From the NCBI GenBank assembly GCA_033064195.1, contig JARBJD010000127.1:1-64000 (forward strand): DNA of 64,000 nt. The letters run 5' to 3'. The notes beneath the pieces were generated by a model. It was given only the letters and a program-made list of their open reading frames with translations. It did not search any database and was not told the DNA's origin. The position numbers and the translations under genes are program-made. This DNA is from Blattamonas nauphoetae. Taxonomy: Eukaryota; Preaxostyla; Oxymonadida. This document shows, piece after piece, positions 1-9,534 of the stretch. Numbering within the stretch: position 1 is the stretch's first letter; every line of letters starts with the position of its first letter.

Positions 1-186
1 AAACGAACAGTAAATTCTCAAACAGCTGGAGGAATACTGAATGGATTAGGAGGAATGATGGACACTTATCAACAAAACAAAGCAATGAATCGTGGATATG
101 ACCAGCAATATGGTCCAGAAGTCAACCAGAATCTCGGAAGGAGTGGTAGTCAGTCCCAAAATCCAATGATACAATTTCGACAATAA
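1..186 (+). CDS. C-terminal fragment of a virus-like structural protein
   Basis: The first 61 codons are open from the window edge to TAA at 184-186. The peptide is rich in Gly, Asn and Gln (a GGILNGLGGMM stretch, then a polar tail ending IQFRQ). The glycine-rich hydrophobic patch followed by a Gln/Asn tail resembles minor capsid or membrane-associated virion proteins, but this is only a resemblance. It lies 35 bp upstream of the next gene's start region, in the same direction as the capsid-like genes. The N-terminal part is outside the window. Confidence 0.5.
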   Translation, partial: KRTVNSQTAGGILNGLGGMMDTYQQNKAMNRGYDQQYGPEVNQNLGRSGSQSQNPMIQFRQ

Positions 187-200
187 TAAAGTTGTATTTC

Positions 201-220
201 AATATTTTTATTTTTCATAA
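201..220 (+). promoter_or_regulatory. AT-rich upstream motif of the virus-like element
   Basis: A T-tract of the form TATTTTTATTTTT followed by ATAAATG sits directly before the first start codon. Related tracts precede the other plus-strand genes of the element. Its position, ending at or within a few bases of the ATG, suggests a late-promoter-like signal with almost no 5' leader. This is inferred from recurrence within the element only. Confidence 0.45.
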
Positions 221-231
221 ATGGCACCAGG

Positions 232-519
232 TTGGTTATCAAAATTAGCAGCAGTTGGCAAAATATACTCAGAGTTGGAGCTCCATTTCTGAATCTAATA
301 CCCTTTGTTGGACCATTGATTTCTAAGGTCGCACAGACAGGAGTTGAGATGATTCCAGATGTGAAATCGGATCAGCAAATCCATGCAGAAAAGATGGCAC
401 AATACGAGCAAGCGATCAATGAAGGAAACACTGCAGTAGCGAACAAGCTCAGAGGAGAAATAATGAAATTAGAAGAAAAGCTGAAACCGAAAGCGAAGAA
501 ACCAAAAAAGAAAAAGTAA
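232..519 (+). CDS. Small protein with hydrophobic N-terminus and very basic tail (virus-like element)
   Basis: About 95 residues are open here; the exact start is not settled and may lie slightly upstream, next to the AT-rich motif. The N-terminal third is hydrophobic with glycine and proline (VGAPFLNLIPFVGPLISKV), like a membrane-interacting or pore-type segment. The middle is acidic and helical, and the C-terminus is a run of Lys-Pro-Lys repeats. A hydrophobic segment joined to a basic tail is common in small virion or nucleic-acid-condensing proteins. It sits between the partial gene at the edge and the first capsid-like gene. I do not recognise a named family. Confidence 0.45.
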   Translation: MVIKISSSWQNILRVGAPFLNLIPFVGPLISKVAQTGVEMIPDVKSDQQIHAEKMAQYEQAINEGNTAVANKLRGEIMKLEEKLKPKAKKPKKKK

Positions 520-540
520 CTGTACATAAAACATTATTTG

Positions 541-559
541 ATTTTTTATTTTTGAATAA
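541..559 (+). promoter_or_regulatory. AT-rich upstream motif before capsid-like gene A
   Basis: ATTTTTTATTTTTGAATAA runs directly into the ATG at 560. Same form as the motif at 201-220 and at 2465-2485. Confidence 0.45.
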
Positions 560-2440
560 ATGAACTCGCATATAACACATCTGACAAACAAAAGAACTGG
601 AGCATCATCATTGACTGGAAACACCACTGGATCAATCAAGTATACAAGAGATGATATTGGTCAAATACAACAGCAACTCATGTCCGAGCATCACATCAAC
701 TACCTTCTGAACGATGGAGCTCACAGTACTTCTATTCAGGAATTGAAACCATCAGAGAATTCACGATTCTATAAAGGACAGGAAATAATCATCCCACTGA
801 CTGGGAATCAAGACATTTGTCAAATCGATGATTCATTCATTACGTTCACCATGACAGCAACATTGAAAGTCAACAATTGGAAGACAACTGCTGGAAATAT
901 TGGATCGTATATGAATGAGAGAGTCTTCATCTTCGTTGGACTCAAACATTCGGCATCAATCTTTCGTGACCTTACTGTACTTCACAACAATCAGAGAATC
1001 ATCAGCACAACAAACAATGATGTATCAATGGAGTCTCACATATACAACATGATAAAACCAAAGAGTCAATTAGAGAATCGAAAACATTGTCACACACCTT
1101 GGCAGAATGCATGGAATCATGATGAATCGGTTGCTGGTGTTTATATTCCTTTATCAGACTTCACAACAACATCTGGAACTGGTGTATTCAAAGACACTAT
1201 CGATGTACCGATTCGTGTGTCAATTAACCTTGAAGATCTTCTCATTTTCTCAGGAATGACTGACTATCCTCGGTGTCTCTTCGGAGATCTGAAATTGAGT
1301 GTGCACATCAATGAAGATGCATTCGTTTGTTGTCCTGTTAATCCTGAACTGACTTTGAAAAATACACTCTCGAAATTGATCAGTGACTACACAACACAGT
1401 TACCACCCATCCGAAGTTCAATTGTCTATTGTCATTCTGATCGTCCAAACTTCATTCCTAGTCTCGTCGCCTCGTGCACAAAGAACTTCGTTCAAATCGG
1501 TCAATCATTTAAAATCAAATCAGTAAAACAAGATTGTGTATATACACATCCGACTGGTATTACATCGGAACCTTGGTCTGAAGAACAATACATTTCTCTC
1601 AACATTATGGATTATCGCATTGATGACGTGTATTGCATGAGTTCTGGATACAAAATGAAAGAAATTGCGAAAGAGAATCTGAAGAAAATGTATCAGGATC
1701 GTCCTGGAACAATTCCAGCTGAAAAGATCTCATTCTATCCATTTCAGAAGACACCAACGGCAACAGGAATTGATTGTACTCAGCAAATGGTTCTCGTTAA
1801 TGCCAAGGATATCATGCTTCTATTCCGTCACTACAATAATGAAGTCACATGTTTCCACAATCCAATGCAGAAGAATATCCAAGTGAATCTACTCAACAAA
1901 TACTATCCAGAACAACCGACAACAACTATTGGAGCTCGTTTCTATCAGTTTGCATTGTCGACTCTCAACCTTGATTCATACCTTACTGTTCCAGATGATT
2001 TGGAGCGATCACTTACAGATTCACTCGTTGAAGAGAAACTCACTGGTGATCAGAATTATCCCAATGAGACAATGACAAGAGTACGACCAATTCATGACAA
2101 TTCTGATTTTCTTTATGCTTCTCAACCCAGAAGTGGTTGCCCAACAAACTGTAATGATTCGATCAGTTCCAGAGGTCAGAATGTTCCAGTCACTTTGAGA
2201 TCTCAGCCAATTTATCAAGGAGTGATTGACACGTACTATAATGTTCTTGATCCAAGTCAAAAATTCCTGAAAGAGATGGTATGATGACAACATTTACACA
2301 TCCTCCAGCGCCTATTTTAGCAACAACTGCAACAACGTGGTGGGTATTGCGATACAGCAATGGTGAACCAAAAGTTGAGTACTATCAAAATCACACACTG
2401 AAGGCGTTGCACAAGGAGCTTGGCATTTTACCACATTGAA
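560..2440 (+). CDS. Capsid-like protein A of the virus-like element (fossil copy)
   Basis: A protein of roughly 570-620 residues, clearly paralogous to the next gene. Shared landmarks include a KHC..W.N region, a LYP/YPxxxFGxLxL segment followed by CCPV/YCPI, a conserved HNPMQ/RNPQY stretch and a TMTRVRPIHD/KRTRPVTDA segment. The lengths and predominance of beta-type sequence suit a double-jelly-roll major capsid protein, but no motif proves this and the call is inference. The start at 560 is set by the AT-rich motif touching it. The copy appears broken, with about one break. It lies 45 bp before capsid-like gene B in the same direction, suggesting a structural gene cluster. Confidence 0.5.
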
Positions 2441-2464
2441 AAGTACAAAGAAAATATTGTATAT

Positions 2465-2485
2465 TGTATTTTTATTTTTCTATAA
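2465..2485 (+). promoter_or_regulatory. AT-rich upstream motif before capsid-like gene B
   Basis: TGTATTTTTATTTTTCTATAA precedes ATG at 2486, nearly the same as the motif at 201-220. Confidence 0.45.
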
Positions 2486-4168
2486 ATGAGAAGTTTCAGA
2501 TCTAATCAATCAAAACCAACATCGACATTAATTGAGCAAATTGAAGTGCAATCATATCTTCCGAAACAATGGGATTCAGAGCCACACATTTATTCCATCC
2601 AAGAAGTGCATCCAACAAATCCTCCCATGCCATGCAGAATTGGAGACGAGATTGAAGTTCCATTGTGTTATGATGGTCATGATGTGACAGAGTTTGCGAA
2701 GAGTCATTTGCGTATCGATCTCACAGTTACCGTTCCATATTCGAAACCAACGAGTGCATCTGCGCAATATGTTGGAATGTATGGTATGTTCTACGGATTT
2801 AAATCATCATCAGATGCAATTCGATACATGAGACTCGTCGACAGTCAAGGTAACATCATTGACAATACACTTCAGAACAATCACATCCAAGAATCATTTC
2901 TATACCACACTTTCAAATCCCATGAAGAGAAAAATAACATGAAGCATTGCTACAGTCTTTGGGAAAATGTTCAGAGAATGGATCCAAGCGTATGTGGATA
3001 CTATCATTGTCCAGTCGATGCTGCCTCTTCAAACATCACATTTACAATTCCATTGGTCATTCCATTTGTGAATCTCCTACCATTAAGTACTTTCGATCAG
3101 TATCCAAATTCCATCTTTGGCAATCTCCGATTGAGATTTCATTTAACAACTGATTCACTTGTGTATTGTCCTATTCGAGTTTCCACAATCGTAAGGAAAA
3201 CACTTGAAAACAGTATTGATCAAAATCCAAGTAAATCGATATCAACTCTGTCAACTCAATCCCAAACAGAATTAATGTACGATGGAGACTTCTCGACACT
3301 GACTCAAGAGTTTACACAAATCGGGAATCCAGTTCAACGAATTCAATATTTTCAACCGGCATCATCAGGTACTGTGAAATATATCGCTACATCGCCAACC
3401 ACTTCCACTGTTCTTTCTTCATCAGTTGATAAAGTCACTTCGATTTGCTATGGATTTCAAATGACTGATGCAACAAAGCAATCTCTCTTCAACACATATT
3501 CAAAGACTCTTTATGTTCTGAAAGCAGAAAGAATTGACACACAATCATTTCAATCAAAAGCGAATGCTATGGGAGTGAGATCAAACATTAGTATCAAACT
3601 CAACAATCTGATGAATCTAATGTGCTTATTCCCTGAAAGACCAAATGAATGTACAGTCTTCAGAAATCCTCAATATGTTGGTCACTTTGAAATGCTTGGA
3701 TCCAACTTTCCCAATTTCCCAATGTCAACTATATCACCAGAGTTCTATCAAATGATGATGGTGAATGGTGACTTCATTGGTTGTTCTGCCACGGAAGAGT
3801 TTGAGAATTCCATTTGTTCAACTCGAGTATTTCACGACAGAGGAACTGACTACAAGAGAACAAGACCAGTCACGGATGCGACTTCTTTCACATTCATGGT
3901 TCCAACAGATCGAAGTGAAATTGCTGGTGGTGAAGAAGGTATTTCGACAGCAGAATCAGTCAATATTGTCTTCAGGGGAACACCAATCAATCAAGGTGAA
4001 CTCGATCCATATTTCACATCAACTCCGGAAGGTCCTCCTCCACCAATTCTAGCACTACATCAAGCTACGTACTGGTTGTTCTGGATTGAGAATGGACAAC
4101 CACGAGTGCGATATGTCATTGATCGTCGACTACAAGAAGCATATGAAGAAGTGAAGAGAGGGTATTGA
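2486..4168 (+). CDS. Capsid-like protein B of the virus-like element
   Basis: A 560-residue ORF that looks whole. It is a paralogue of protein A: the two share the order of a Pro-rich N-terminus, a FYGFK/FVGLK segment, a MKHCY..WENV / RKHCH..WQNA segment, a YPNSIFGNLRL / YPRCLFGDLKL segment, an N-P-Q/M region and a C-terminal aromatic stretch with ENGQPRVRY. Virus-like elements with two related capsid genes could use one for the main shell and the other as a minor or vertex protein; this is inference. No cysteine cluster, signal peptide or membrane segment is seen. The family could be confirmed only by structure prediction. Confidence 0.55.
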   Translation: MRSFRSNQSKPTSTLIEQIEVQSYLPKQWDSEPHIYSIQEVHPTNPPMPCRIGDEIEVPLCYDGHDVTEFAKSHLRIDLTVTVPYSKPTSASAQYVGMYGMFYGFKSSSDAIRYMRLVDSQGNIIDNTLQNNHIQESFLYHTFKSHEEKNNMKHCYSLWENVQRMDPSVCGYYHCPVDAASSNITFTIPLVIPFVNLLPLSTFDQYPNSIFGNLRLRFHLTTDSLVYCPIRVSTIVRKTLENSIDQNPSKSISTLSTQSQTELMYDGDFSTLTQEFTQIGNPVQRIQYFQPASSGTVKYIATSPTTSTVLSSSVDKVTSICYGFQMTDATKQSLFNTYSKTLYVLKAERIDTQSFQSKANAMGVRSNISIKLNNLMNLMCLFPERPNECTVFRNPQYVGHFEMLGSNFPNFPMSTISPEFYQMMMVNGDFIGCSATEEFENSICSTRVFHDRGTDYKRTRPVTDATSFTFMVPTDRSEIAGGEEGISTAESVNIVFRGTPINQGELDPYFTSTPEGPPPPILALHQATYWLFWIENGQPRVRYVIDRRLQEAYEEVKRGY

Positions 4169-4182
4169 ATAGAACAACTATG

Positions 4183-4199
4183 ATATTTTATTTTTGTAG
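4183..4199 (+). promoter_or_regulatory. AT-rich upstream motif before the 136-aa gene
   Basis: ATATTTTATTTTTGTAG lies 9 bp before ATG at 4209. It is a weaker match than the other three but has the same T-tract core. Confidence 0.35.
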
Positions 4200-4208
4200 A
4201 AAACAAGA

Positions 4209-4619
4209 ATGGTCAAACGATACTTCTCAATTCAGAATTCTCACACTGCTCAACTCCCTCCTGATTTTACCAATTCCAGAAACCAAAAAAATGTTCACTT
4301 TCTCGACTGCAAACTTATCCATGTGAGAGAAGAAATAAATGGAAACTCAACTGTCATCTCAAAAGACATTCCTCAGCACATTACAATCCATGGTGATTGG
4401 ATCCAGACTGATGCATTCAATGACTCATTTGTTGCTTTCTGTAACGAACAGATTGCGAAGCGAAAGAAGTGGGAATTAAGTACTCGACAATCAATTGTGA
4501 AGATCTGGTTCAAAGACAGTTCTGGTGAATCAATAGAGATGGAAACAACCGAGACAATCAATGGAAAAATAACCAGAGAGTATTATGAATTTCTGGTTGA
4601 TCTCATGTTGGAATACTAG
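4209..4619 (+). CDS. Small beta-rich protein of the virus-like element, unknown function
   Basis: 136 residues, open from ATG at 4209 to TAG. The sequence alternates short hydrophobic and polar stretches (for example IVKIWFKDSSGESIEM), suggesting a beta-sandwich, and ends in a short helix. No membrane segment or known motif is visible. It is last in the plus-strand cluster after the two capsid-like genes and converges on the minus-strand S74 gene, whose end overlaps its 3' end by 17 bp. Such gene ends are typical of compact viral genomes. A minor capsid or vertex role is possible but unsupported. Confidence 0.5.
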   Translation: MVKRYFSIQNSHTAQLPPDFTNSRNQKNVHFLDCKLIHVREEINGNSTVISKDIPQHITIHGDWIQTDAFNDSFVAFCNEQIAKRKKWELSTRQSIVKIWFKDSSGESIEMETTETINGKITREYYEFLVDLMLEY

Positions 4620-5514
4620 TCAGTGTATTGTATTTTTGAATCAGTTCATTTATGAGTGTCTGTTGTTGTCCGACGATAGAGGATAATTCCTGAATGGCTT
4701 TCACACAAAAGCAAGAGAGTTCTGCATAATCAACTTGAAGACAATCTGGATTAGAATCATTCACGACTTCAGGAAAGATTTCTTGGATCTGTTGTGCAAT
4801 CACACCAATGTGTTTCTTCTCACTTTCCTTCTTCAGACATTCGCATTTCTCTTTGCAATTCTTCAAGTGTTCTTCATCTGTCTCATTCTCTATTTGTTTC
4901 GTCACTTTGTTGATCGTCGAGTCGAACGTGTTGAATTGGTAGCGAACAATTTCCACTTTATTCAGTTGCTCAAGAACATTAGGATATGGTTCAATATTTC
5001 TTTTCACTCTTCTGTCTGATAGCTGAGAAAAACTTCCCGTTGTGGATATTGAAAACACTCCTGAACCCGTGTCCTCATCGTAATAGTACAATGCTGGTTT
5101 GTCACAGGGAGACCACAGAATAATTCCATCACCATTGAACTGAATTCCTGAAGTTTCTGCAATCGATTGTGAGATTGAAATTCCAGAAGAAAATGTTGAT
5201 GCCGGATATGTTCCAGGATACTTCGGAAGTGATCCTTCTGAGATATTCCACTTCGCTCCATTCACATTGATCAATCCTCCAATTGTTGGTGTCGTGATCG
5301 ATCCATTTGTGCTCACTACTTTTTGGATTGATGATAGTGCTGTCTTATGTGCTTCTGTTGTCTTCTGAAGTGAGTCAATCACTGCCGAATTCTCGTTGGT
5401 TGTTGAGAGATTATGATCAATCATTTTCTCAATCATTTGTGAATTGTATTTTTGTCGATTCATTTTCGTTTGCTCTTTCATTGAAATTAAAATTTTTGAT
5501 TCCCTCATGAACAT
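4603..5514 (-). CDS. Fibre/tailspike-type protein with S74 intramolecular chaperone domain
   Basis: A 303-residue ORF. Residues about 20-70 look like a coiled coil. Residues 80-160 are Gly/Ser/Thr-rich, like a trimeric fibre shaft. From about residue 165 there is the peptidase S74 (intramolecular chaperone, endosialidase type) signature: SDRRVKRNIEP, then KHIGVIAQQIQEIFPEVV, then VDYAEL and a C-terminal helix. In this family the Ser-Asp pair and the following Lys perform self-cleavage after trimer folding; both residues are present. S74 domains occur on phage tail fibres, some eukaryotic virus-like elements and MYRF proteins. Its place beside capsid-like genes supports a receptor-binding fibre. 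The start used is the first ATG; later in-frame ATGs are possible. Confidence 0.7.
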   Translation of the reverse strand: MFMRESKILISMKEQTKMNRQKYNSQMIEKMIDHNLSTTNENSAVIDSLQKTTEAHKTALSSIQKVVSTNGSITTPTIGGLINVNGAKWNISEGSLPKYPGTYPASTFSSGISISQSIAETSGIQFNGDGIILWSPCDKPALYYYDEDTGSGVFSISTTGSFSQLSDRRVKRNIEPYPNVLEQLNKVEIVRYQFNTFDSTINKVTKQIENETDEEHLKNCKEKCECLKKESEKKHIGVIAQQIQEIFPEVVNDSNPDCLQVDYAELSCFCVKAIQELSSIVGQQQTLINELIQKYNTLTSIPT

Positions 5515-5641
5515 ACGTCACCGGGACATTATTTCTGACATACTCAGAGACTAGTGAACAGTTCTCTTCTCTCATTGAATCAATTAATGCTTGTTCTGAA
5601 CGTACTCGACGTCTTTCGTTGTACATCTCAGTTGGATTCAT
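5429..5641 (-). CDS. Short ORF with ENCxLxSEY repeat domain (virus-like element)
   Basis: About 70 residues. Residues 22-47 match the repeat in the ORF at 11965-12432: E-N-C-x-L-x-S-E-Y, then V-T-Y, then E-G. It overlaps the 5' end of the S74 gene in another frame. The start codon at 5639-5641 lies partly within the 8-bp duplication made by the hAT insertion, so the hAT separates this ORF from its upstream AT-rich region (now at about 7348-7375). The repeat recalls the degenerate zinc-ribbon or treble-clef repeats of large DNA viruses, but the cysteines are not conserved. Function unknown. Confidence 0.4.
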   Translation of the reverse strand: MNPTEMYNERRRVRSEQALIDSMREENCSLVSEYVRNNVPVTYVHEGIKNFNFNERANENESTKIQFTND

Positions 5642-5647
5642 TTAATA

Positions 5648-7339
5648 TAGGCATGGCTGACCGGCACTGACCGGTCAGTTTTCACCGAAAAGTACTGACG
5701 GTCACTGACCGGAAAAATACCGGAACCCATAATCGGGAGTTACCATTTCTCCGAAGGATTTTCCACAGAAACGTAAATTCGAAAAATCAACACGAGTATC
5801 CATGTTCTCTCTACGGATATGCATCTATTCAATTATTATCACTTCAATTCATCTCTATCACACTTATTTTCTGACATCTCCACCTCGAAGAAAACAAGAA
5901 AACTGTAATGGGCATTTGATCGAACGAAGTCATCCACTTTCATTGAAACCAATATCGCGGCACTTCTAAATTTCGTTGAAAGATTCATCAAGGCAAATTC
6001 CAACGGGAAAACGACATGGGCACAAAAACTTGATGTGAAATGCAAATCTCCAGAGATCGAAACCAAATACAACAAAGCAGATCTAAAACATGACCATGAA
6101 GACCAACACAGGGCATAGAAGTTATATTTTTAGCTGAGGGTATGTGTCGGGAGTTGAATGTGAATAGCAGCCTTGACAAAAAGCGTCGAAACTGAAAGGA
6201 GACTATATTGGAGTCAACAATGAGGGTACGACAAGAGAAGAGCGTGGAAACGAGAGGAAGAGGGTATGTTGCATCGGACGGAGCAAAGAGTCACTTCGAT
6301 CTCGCAGGATCGGGGAGGAGAATGTCGCGGTGATGGAAGAAGGATGCTGGACGAATAAAGTATTCGATGCAGTGTCTCGGTCATGTTTTTCTCTGCTGAG
6401 GACAAGACAGAAGAGGAGGGAGATGAAAAGTCACAGCATCTGTTTGTTGTCCTGTTCTTTGACTTTGACGATGAGAGCGAGTTAGAATGAAGCGAAGTCA
6501 AAGTGATTTGTGATAAGCGTGTCGAGGATGATGTAGCCCACATCTAAAAGTGTGGTGTCAGAGAGAGAAGAGAGTAAGAACAGGAAGAAAGATGTGAATG
6601 GTGAAGATGGTTGGACACACTCTGTGCCTCCACCATCTCCTACACCAACCCTGCTACATCAACCATCGTCCTGAAGAGACAGATTGTGTTCAAAATAGTC
6701 ACTCACAACTGCAATCACAAGGGCCATTTGTTTGTCCGCTCGAAGAAGCACTGACTGGTTGTGCTCTGAATGTTGATCGCTGTCTTCTGAATTGGTAGCT
6801 TGAATGAGTTTCATATCTTTCAGTTCGTGTTTTTTTAGATCATCCTTCCAAACAGCTTGAACAGAGCTGTGATCATCATCGATGGCTCAGGATGTGAGGG
6901 CGTCGTGTCGACGCTGCTTTTTGTCAAGATATCGTCCGTATCATCCATCTACAACAGATTGGTCTTCAATATGTGCCCAGACGTTGCATCATCGAGTAAG
7001 TCGAAGGAGATGACGGATCTGTGGGTATTCTGAAGAATATTGAGAAGAAGGCAGATAAAGAGATAAATAATCGTCTCAAACACATGAGGAACTCAGAGAA
7101 GAACAAAGTCGGAACATATTGAACCGAATAGGCGCAACGACGACCAATGAAATGTGAATCACACAAAGAAGAGAAATCAGGCTACCAAACTGTTTCAGGA
7201 AGTCAATTCTGGCATTTATTTCTGCAAGGTTTCCGGTGTCTTTCACATCTCAGGGAATTAAGAGTTCGAGTGAGATCTGACCCTTTGAAGAATTCCTGAG
7301 TGACACTGACCGGCACTTTTGGCCGGTCAGCCATGCCTA
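5648..7339. mobile_element. hAT-type element, family A, copy 1 (non-autonomous)
   Basis: A 1692-bp element with terminal inverted repeats TAGGCATGGCTGACCGGC at both ends and a perfect 8-bp target duplication ATTTAATA at 5640-5647 and 7340-7347. TIRs starting TAGG and 8-bp duplications are typical of hAT transposons. Short CACTGACCGG repeats follow inside each end. No transposase is visible. The interior has short host-like coding stretches: on the minus strand near 5839-6075 (a 78-codon open stretch) and on the plus strand near 6837-7032 (an open stretch containing RAVIIIDGSGCEGVV). These may be captured exons. It lies inside the virus-like element, so it is younger than that element. Confidence 0.85.
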
Positions 7340-7503
7340 ATTTAATACAAATTAAAAAATTCAAAAATAAATTTTCATTCGTTGTTTTATCATTTGAGAT
7401 CTTCCGAGACTTCGATCCTCTCATCGATGGGTTCGATCAGTCTTGTTTGATCGGAGAAAGTACTTCAATGGGACTTGATCCTCTCATCTCGTTCCCGACG
7501 TCT

Positions 7504-7870
7504 CTTTACCGTTTGATTTAGGTGTGTTTCACTTTCTACTTTCTCATTTGTTCTCTTTTCTTTTTTGACATCTCATTCTTGTTCTCGATCATCGACTTTT
7601 TTCTTCTCCTCTCATTTAGGTACATCACATTGTTTTATCTTCTACAATTTCGTTTCTGACTCATTCATGAAAGGTTTGCTCTATTTTTGATTTCATTGTT
7701 TCATAAAACACATTCTCGTACCAGATCGGATCGAACCAAACTCAACCTCACCATTCAGGTACACTACTTTGTCTTATCTTCTGAAGTTTCTTCTCCAACT
7801 CTAATTCAACAGGTTTGTTCTCTTTTTTGATAAATCTCTTCATAAAACTTTCTCTTGTACCAGATCGGAT
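7504..7870. repeat. Palindromic repeat array, left part
   Basis: Two to three degenerate units of about 130-150 bp. Each begins with GGTACATCAC or GGTACACTAC followed by TTGTTTTATC, and ends with TTCATAAAACACATTC then TGTACCAGATCGGATCGAACC. Start and end motifs of a unit are imperfect inverted copies, so each unit can fold back. The same units continue at 9535-10745 on the far side of the pogo-like transposon. Confidence 0.6.
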
Positions 7871-7884
7871 CGAACCATTCCGTT

Positions 7885-9506
7885 TGTGATCACGACCATG
7901 ACAATGTGATCACTCTCTTGTCATTTCCGGCATTTCATATTCTCCAGTTTTCTTTGATTATAGTCTGTAGAATAAGGATGGAAAGTTATTGGAAGACACA
8001 TAAAAAGGATGTACTCGCGAGATGTAAGGAAAAGTTCGGCAAAGTTCTTGGAGGACGAGCATACACTCAACTTGCTCGAAAGCAACTGTCGACACATTCC
8101 GAATGTCTCCTCTATGCGTACGATCATTGGACACGATTCTACCTGGGGAAGGCATATATAAAAGATATCTCATACATTTTTCGAACCAACCGACAGTTCT
8201 TGTGGCACATTCGGAATCAACGAGAGCGACGAAATGCAGGGATGATTACAAATGATCGCAGACTGTCTGACGATCAAGAAGTCGAGCTTGTTGGCGAAAT
8301 ACACAACCTTGCGAACCTTCATCGACCAGTAGGAAGGACTGGGATAATCAAGTTAGTCAAGAAAAATTTCATACAAATGTCACCCAGGGATGGGTTCATC
8401 GGTTTTTAGGCCGGCACAGAAAGACTCTTACACGCACAATTGCCAAGCCGTTAGAAAGCTCACGATCCCGACTACAAAAGAGGATGATTAGGAAATACAA
8501 GAAACGATTACAAGATTCTGTTGTGGGTGTCCATCCACGACTCATATTCAATTGCGATGAAAGTCTGTTGAAAAAGGCTGGATCCGTCGGGACAAAGAGA
8601 GTTGTGGTAAAAAGGAATCTGCTCCACCCCGATTCAAAACTAGTGCAAGTAAAAAGTGACCGGTATATTAGCTTGCATACCGTTTGAAGGCAGAGCTGTA
8701 AAACCATTGATCGTCATCAAAGCGAACAAACTCGACGGAAAGGTTGCGCAGGAGGTGAAGAAAGGAAATATAGATGCTGTCACCGGAGTTAGCCAAAGTG
8801 GATTGATCCAGTCAGATCAATACATGGACTGGATCGATGAACAGTTCATCCCACACGTGCAAAAGTCCGTGTCCAACAAAACCTCCTTGACAATACCGCG
8901 GTGCTCCTGGCGGACAATCTTGAAATTCATAAAACTGAGAAGATAAAGCAAAACCTTGCAGTTAACAACATCATCCTATTCACCTTCCCCCTGCATCTTC
9001 CCATCTCACTCAGCCATGTGACCAACTGACCTTCACCGCCCTGGAAGCAAATGGAACGAAAAGATAATGAAATACAAGATGCTAGAACGCAAACAAACCG
9101 ATTTAGCGAAGCTGCCCTGACACTAGCAAGTTGTACAGACGAAAAAAGAACCGGTTGGCTTTTCGCGATGCTGGCTTCACAATAAAGGAGACAAAAGGCA
9201 AACGGACTGTTGCGCTCAATGAAGATGTATTCACAGAGATGGAAGAGCATTGCATCCCTGATGAGGAAGAATCACAGAAGGAGAAAAGTGAGGATGATCG
9301 GAACCCGTTGTTTGGTTTTATGAATAGGCAGCAGTTCCCCACTCGATGGGCTCCGAAGTACAGACAGTAAGGAGTTGATTATATTCTTGTTTTACTTACA
9401 TTCCACAGTTTTTTGATAATTGACTATTTATATTTGCTGGAATAAGTCCGAAATGATGAAGATGAAATGTCATTGGGGCGATCAACATGACATACCGGTG
9501 ATCACC
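7885..9506 (+). mobile_element. Decayed pogo/Tc5-like DNA transposon
   Basis: A DDE_1-superfamily transposase relic is bounded by imperfect inverted repeats at about 7885-7927 and 9464-9506 (roughly two thirds identical over 43 bp), and the similarity may extend a further 10-30 bp outward on each side. No clean target duplication is recognised. The element sits inside an array of palindromic repeats whose motifs resemble its own flanks, so either it landed in the array or the array grew from its end sequences. Confidence 0.55.
7978..9370 (+). pseudogene. pogo/Tc5-like transposase relic
   Basis: Pieces in three frames keep the order of a pogo/Tc5/jerky-like transposase. First is an N-terminal helical part (7978-8380). 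Then comes a CENP-B-type helix-turn-helix with GWVHRFLGRH, TRTIAKPLESSR (about 8383-8480). The catalytic core follows: first Asp in FNCDES (near 8550), second Asp in LADNLEIH (near 8910), and third Asp likely in TQPCDQ (near 9020). A basic, acidic-ended tail runs to 9370. The frame changes near 8380, 8670, 8890 and 8990, and stop codons follow 9050, so it is clearly dead. The family normally encodes a cut-and-paste enzyme that targets TA. Confidence 0.75.
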
Positions 9507-9534
9507 AACGGATTGACAACCTCGGATCTTGGGT

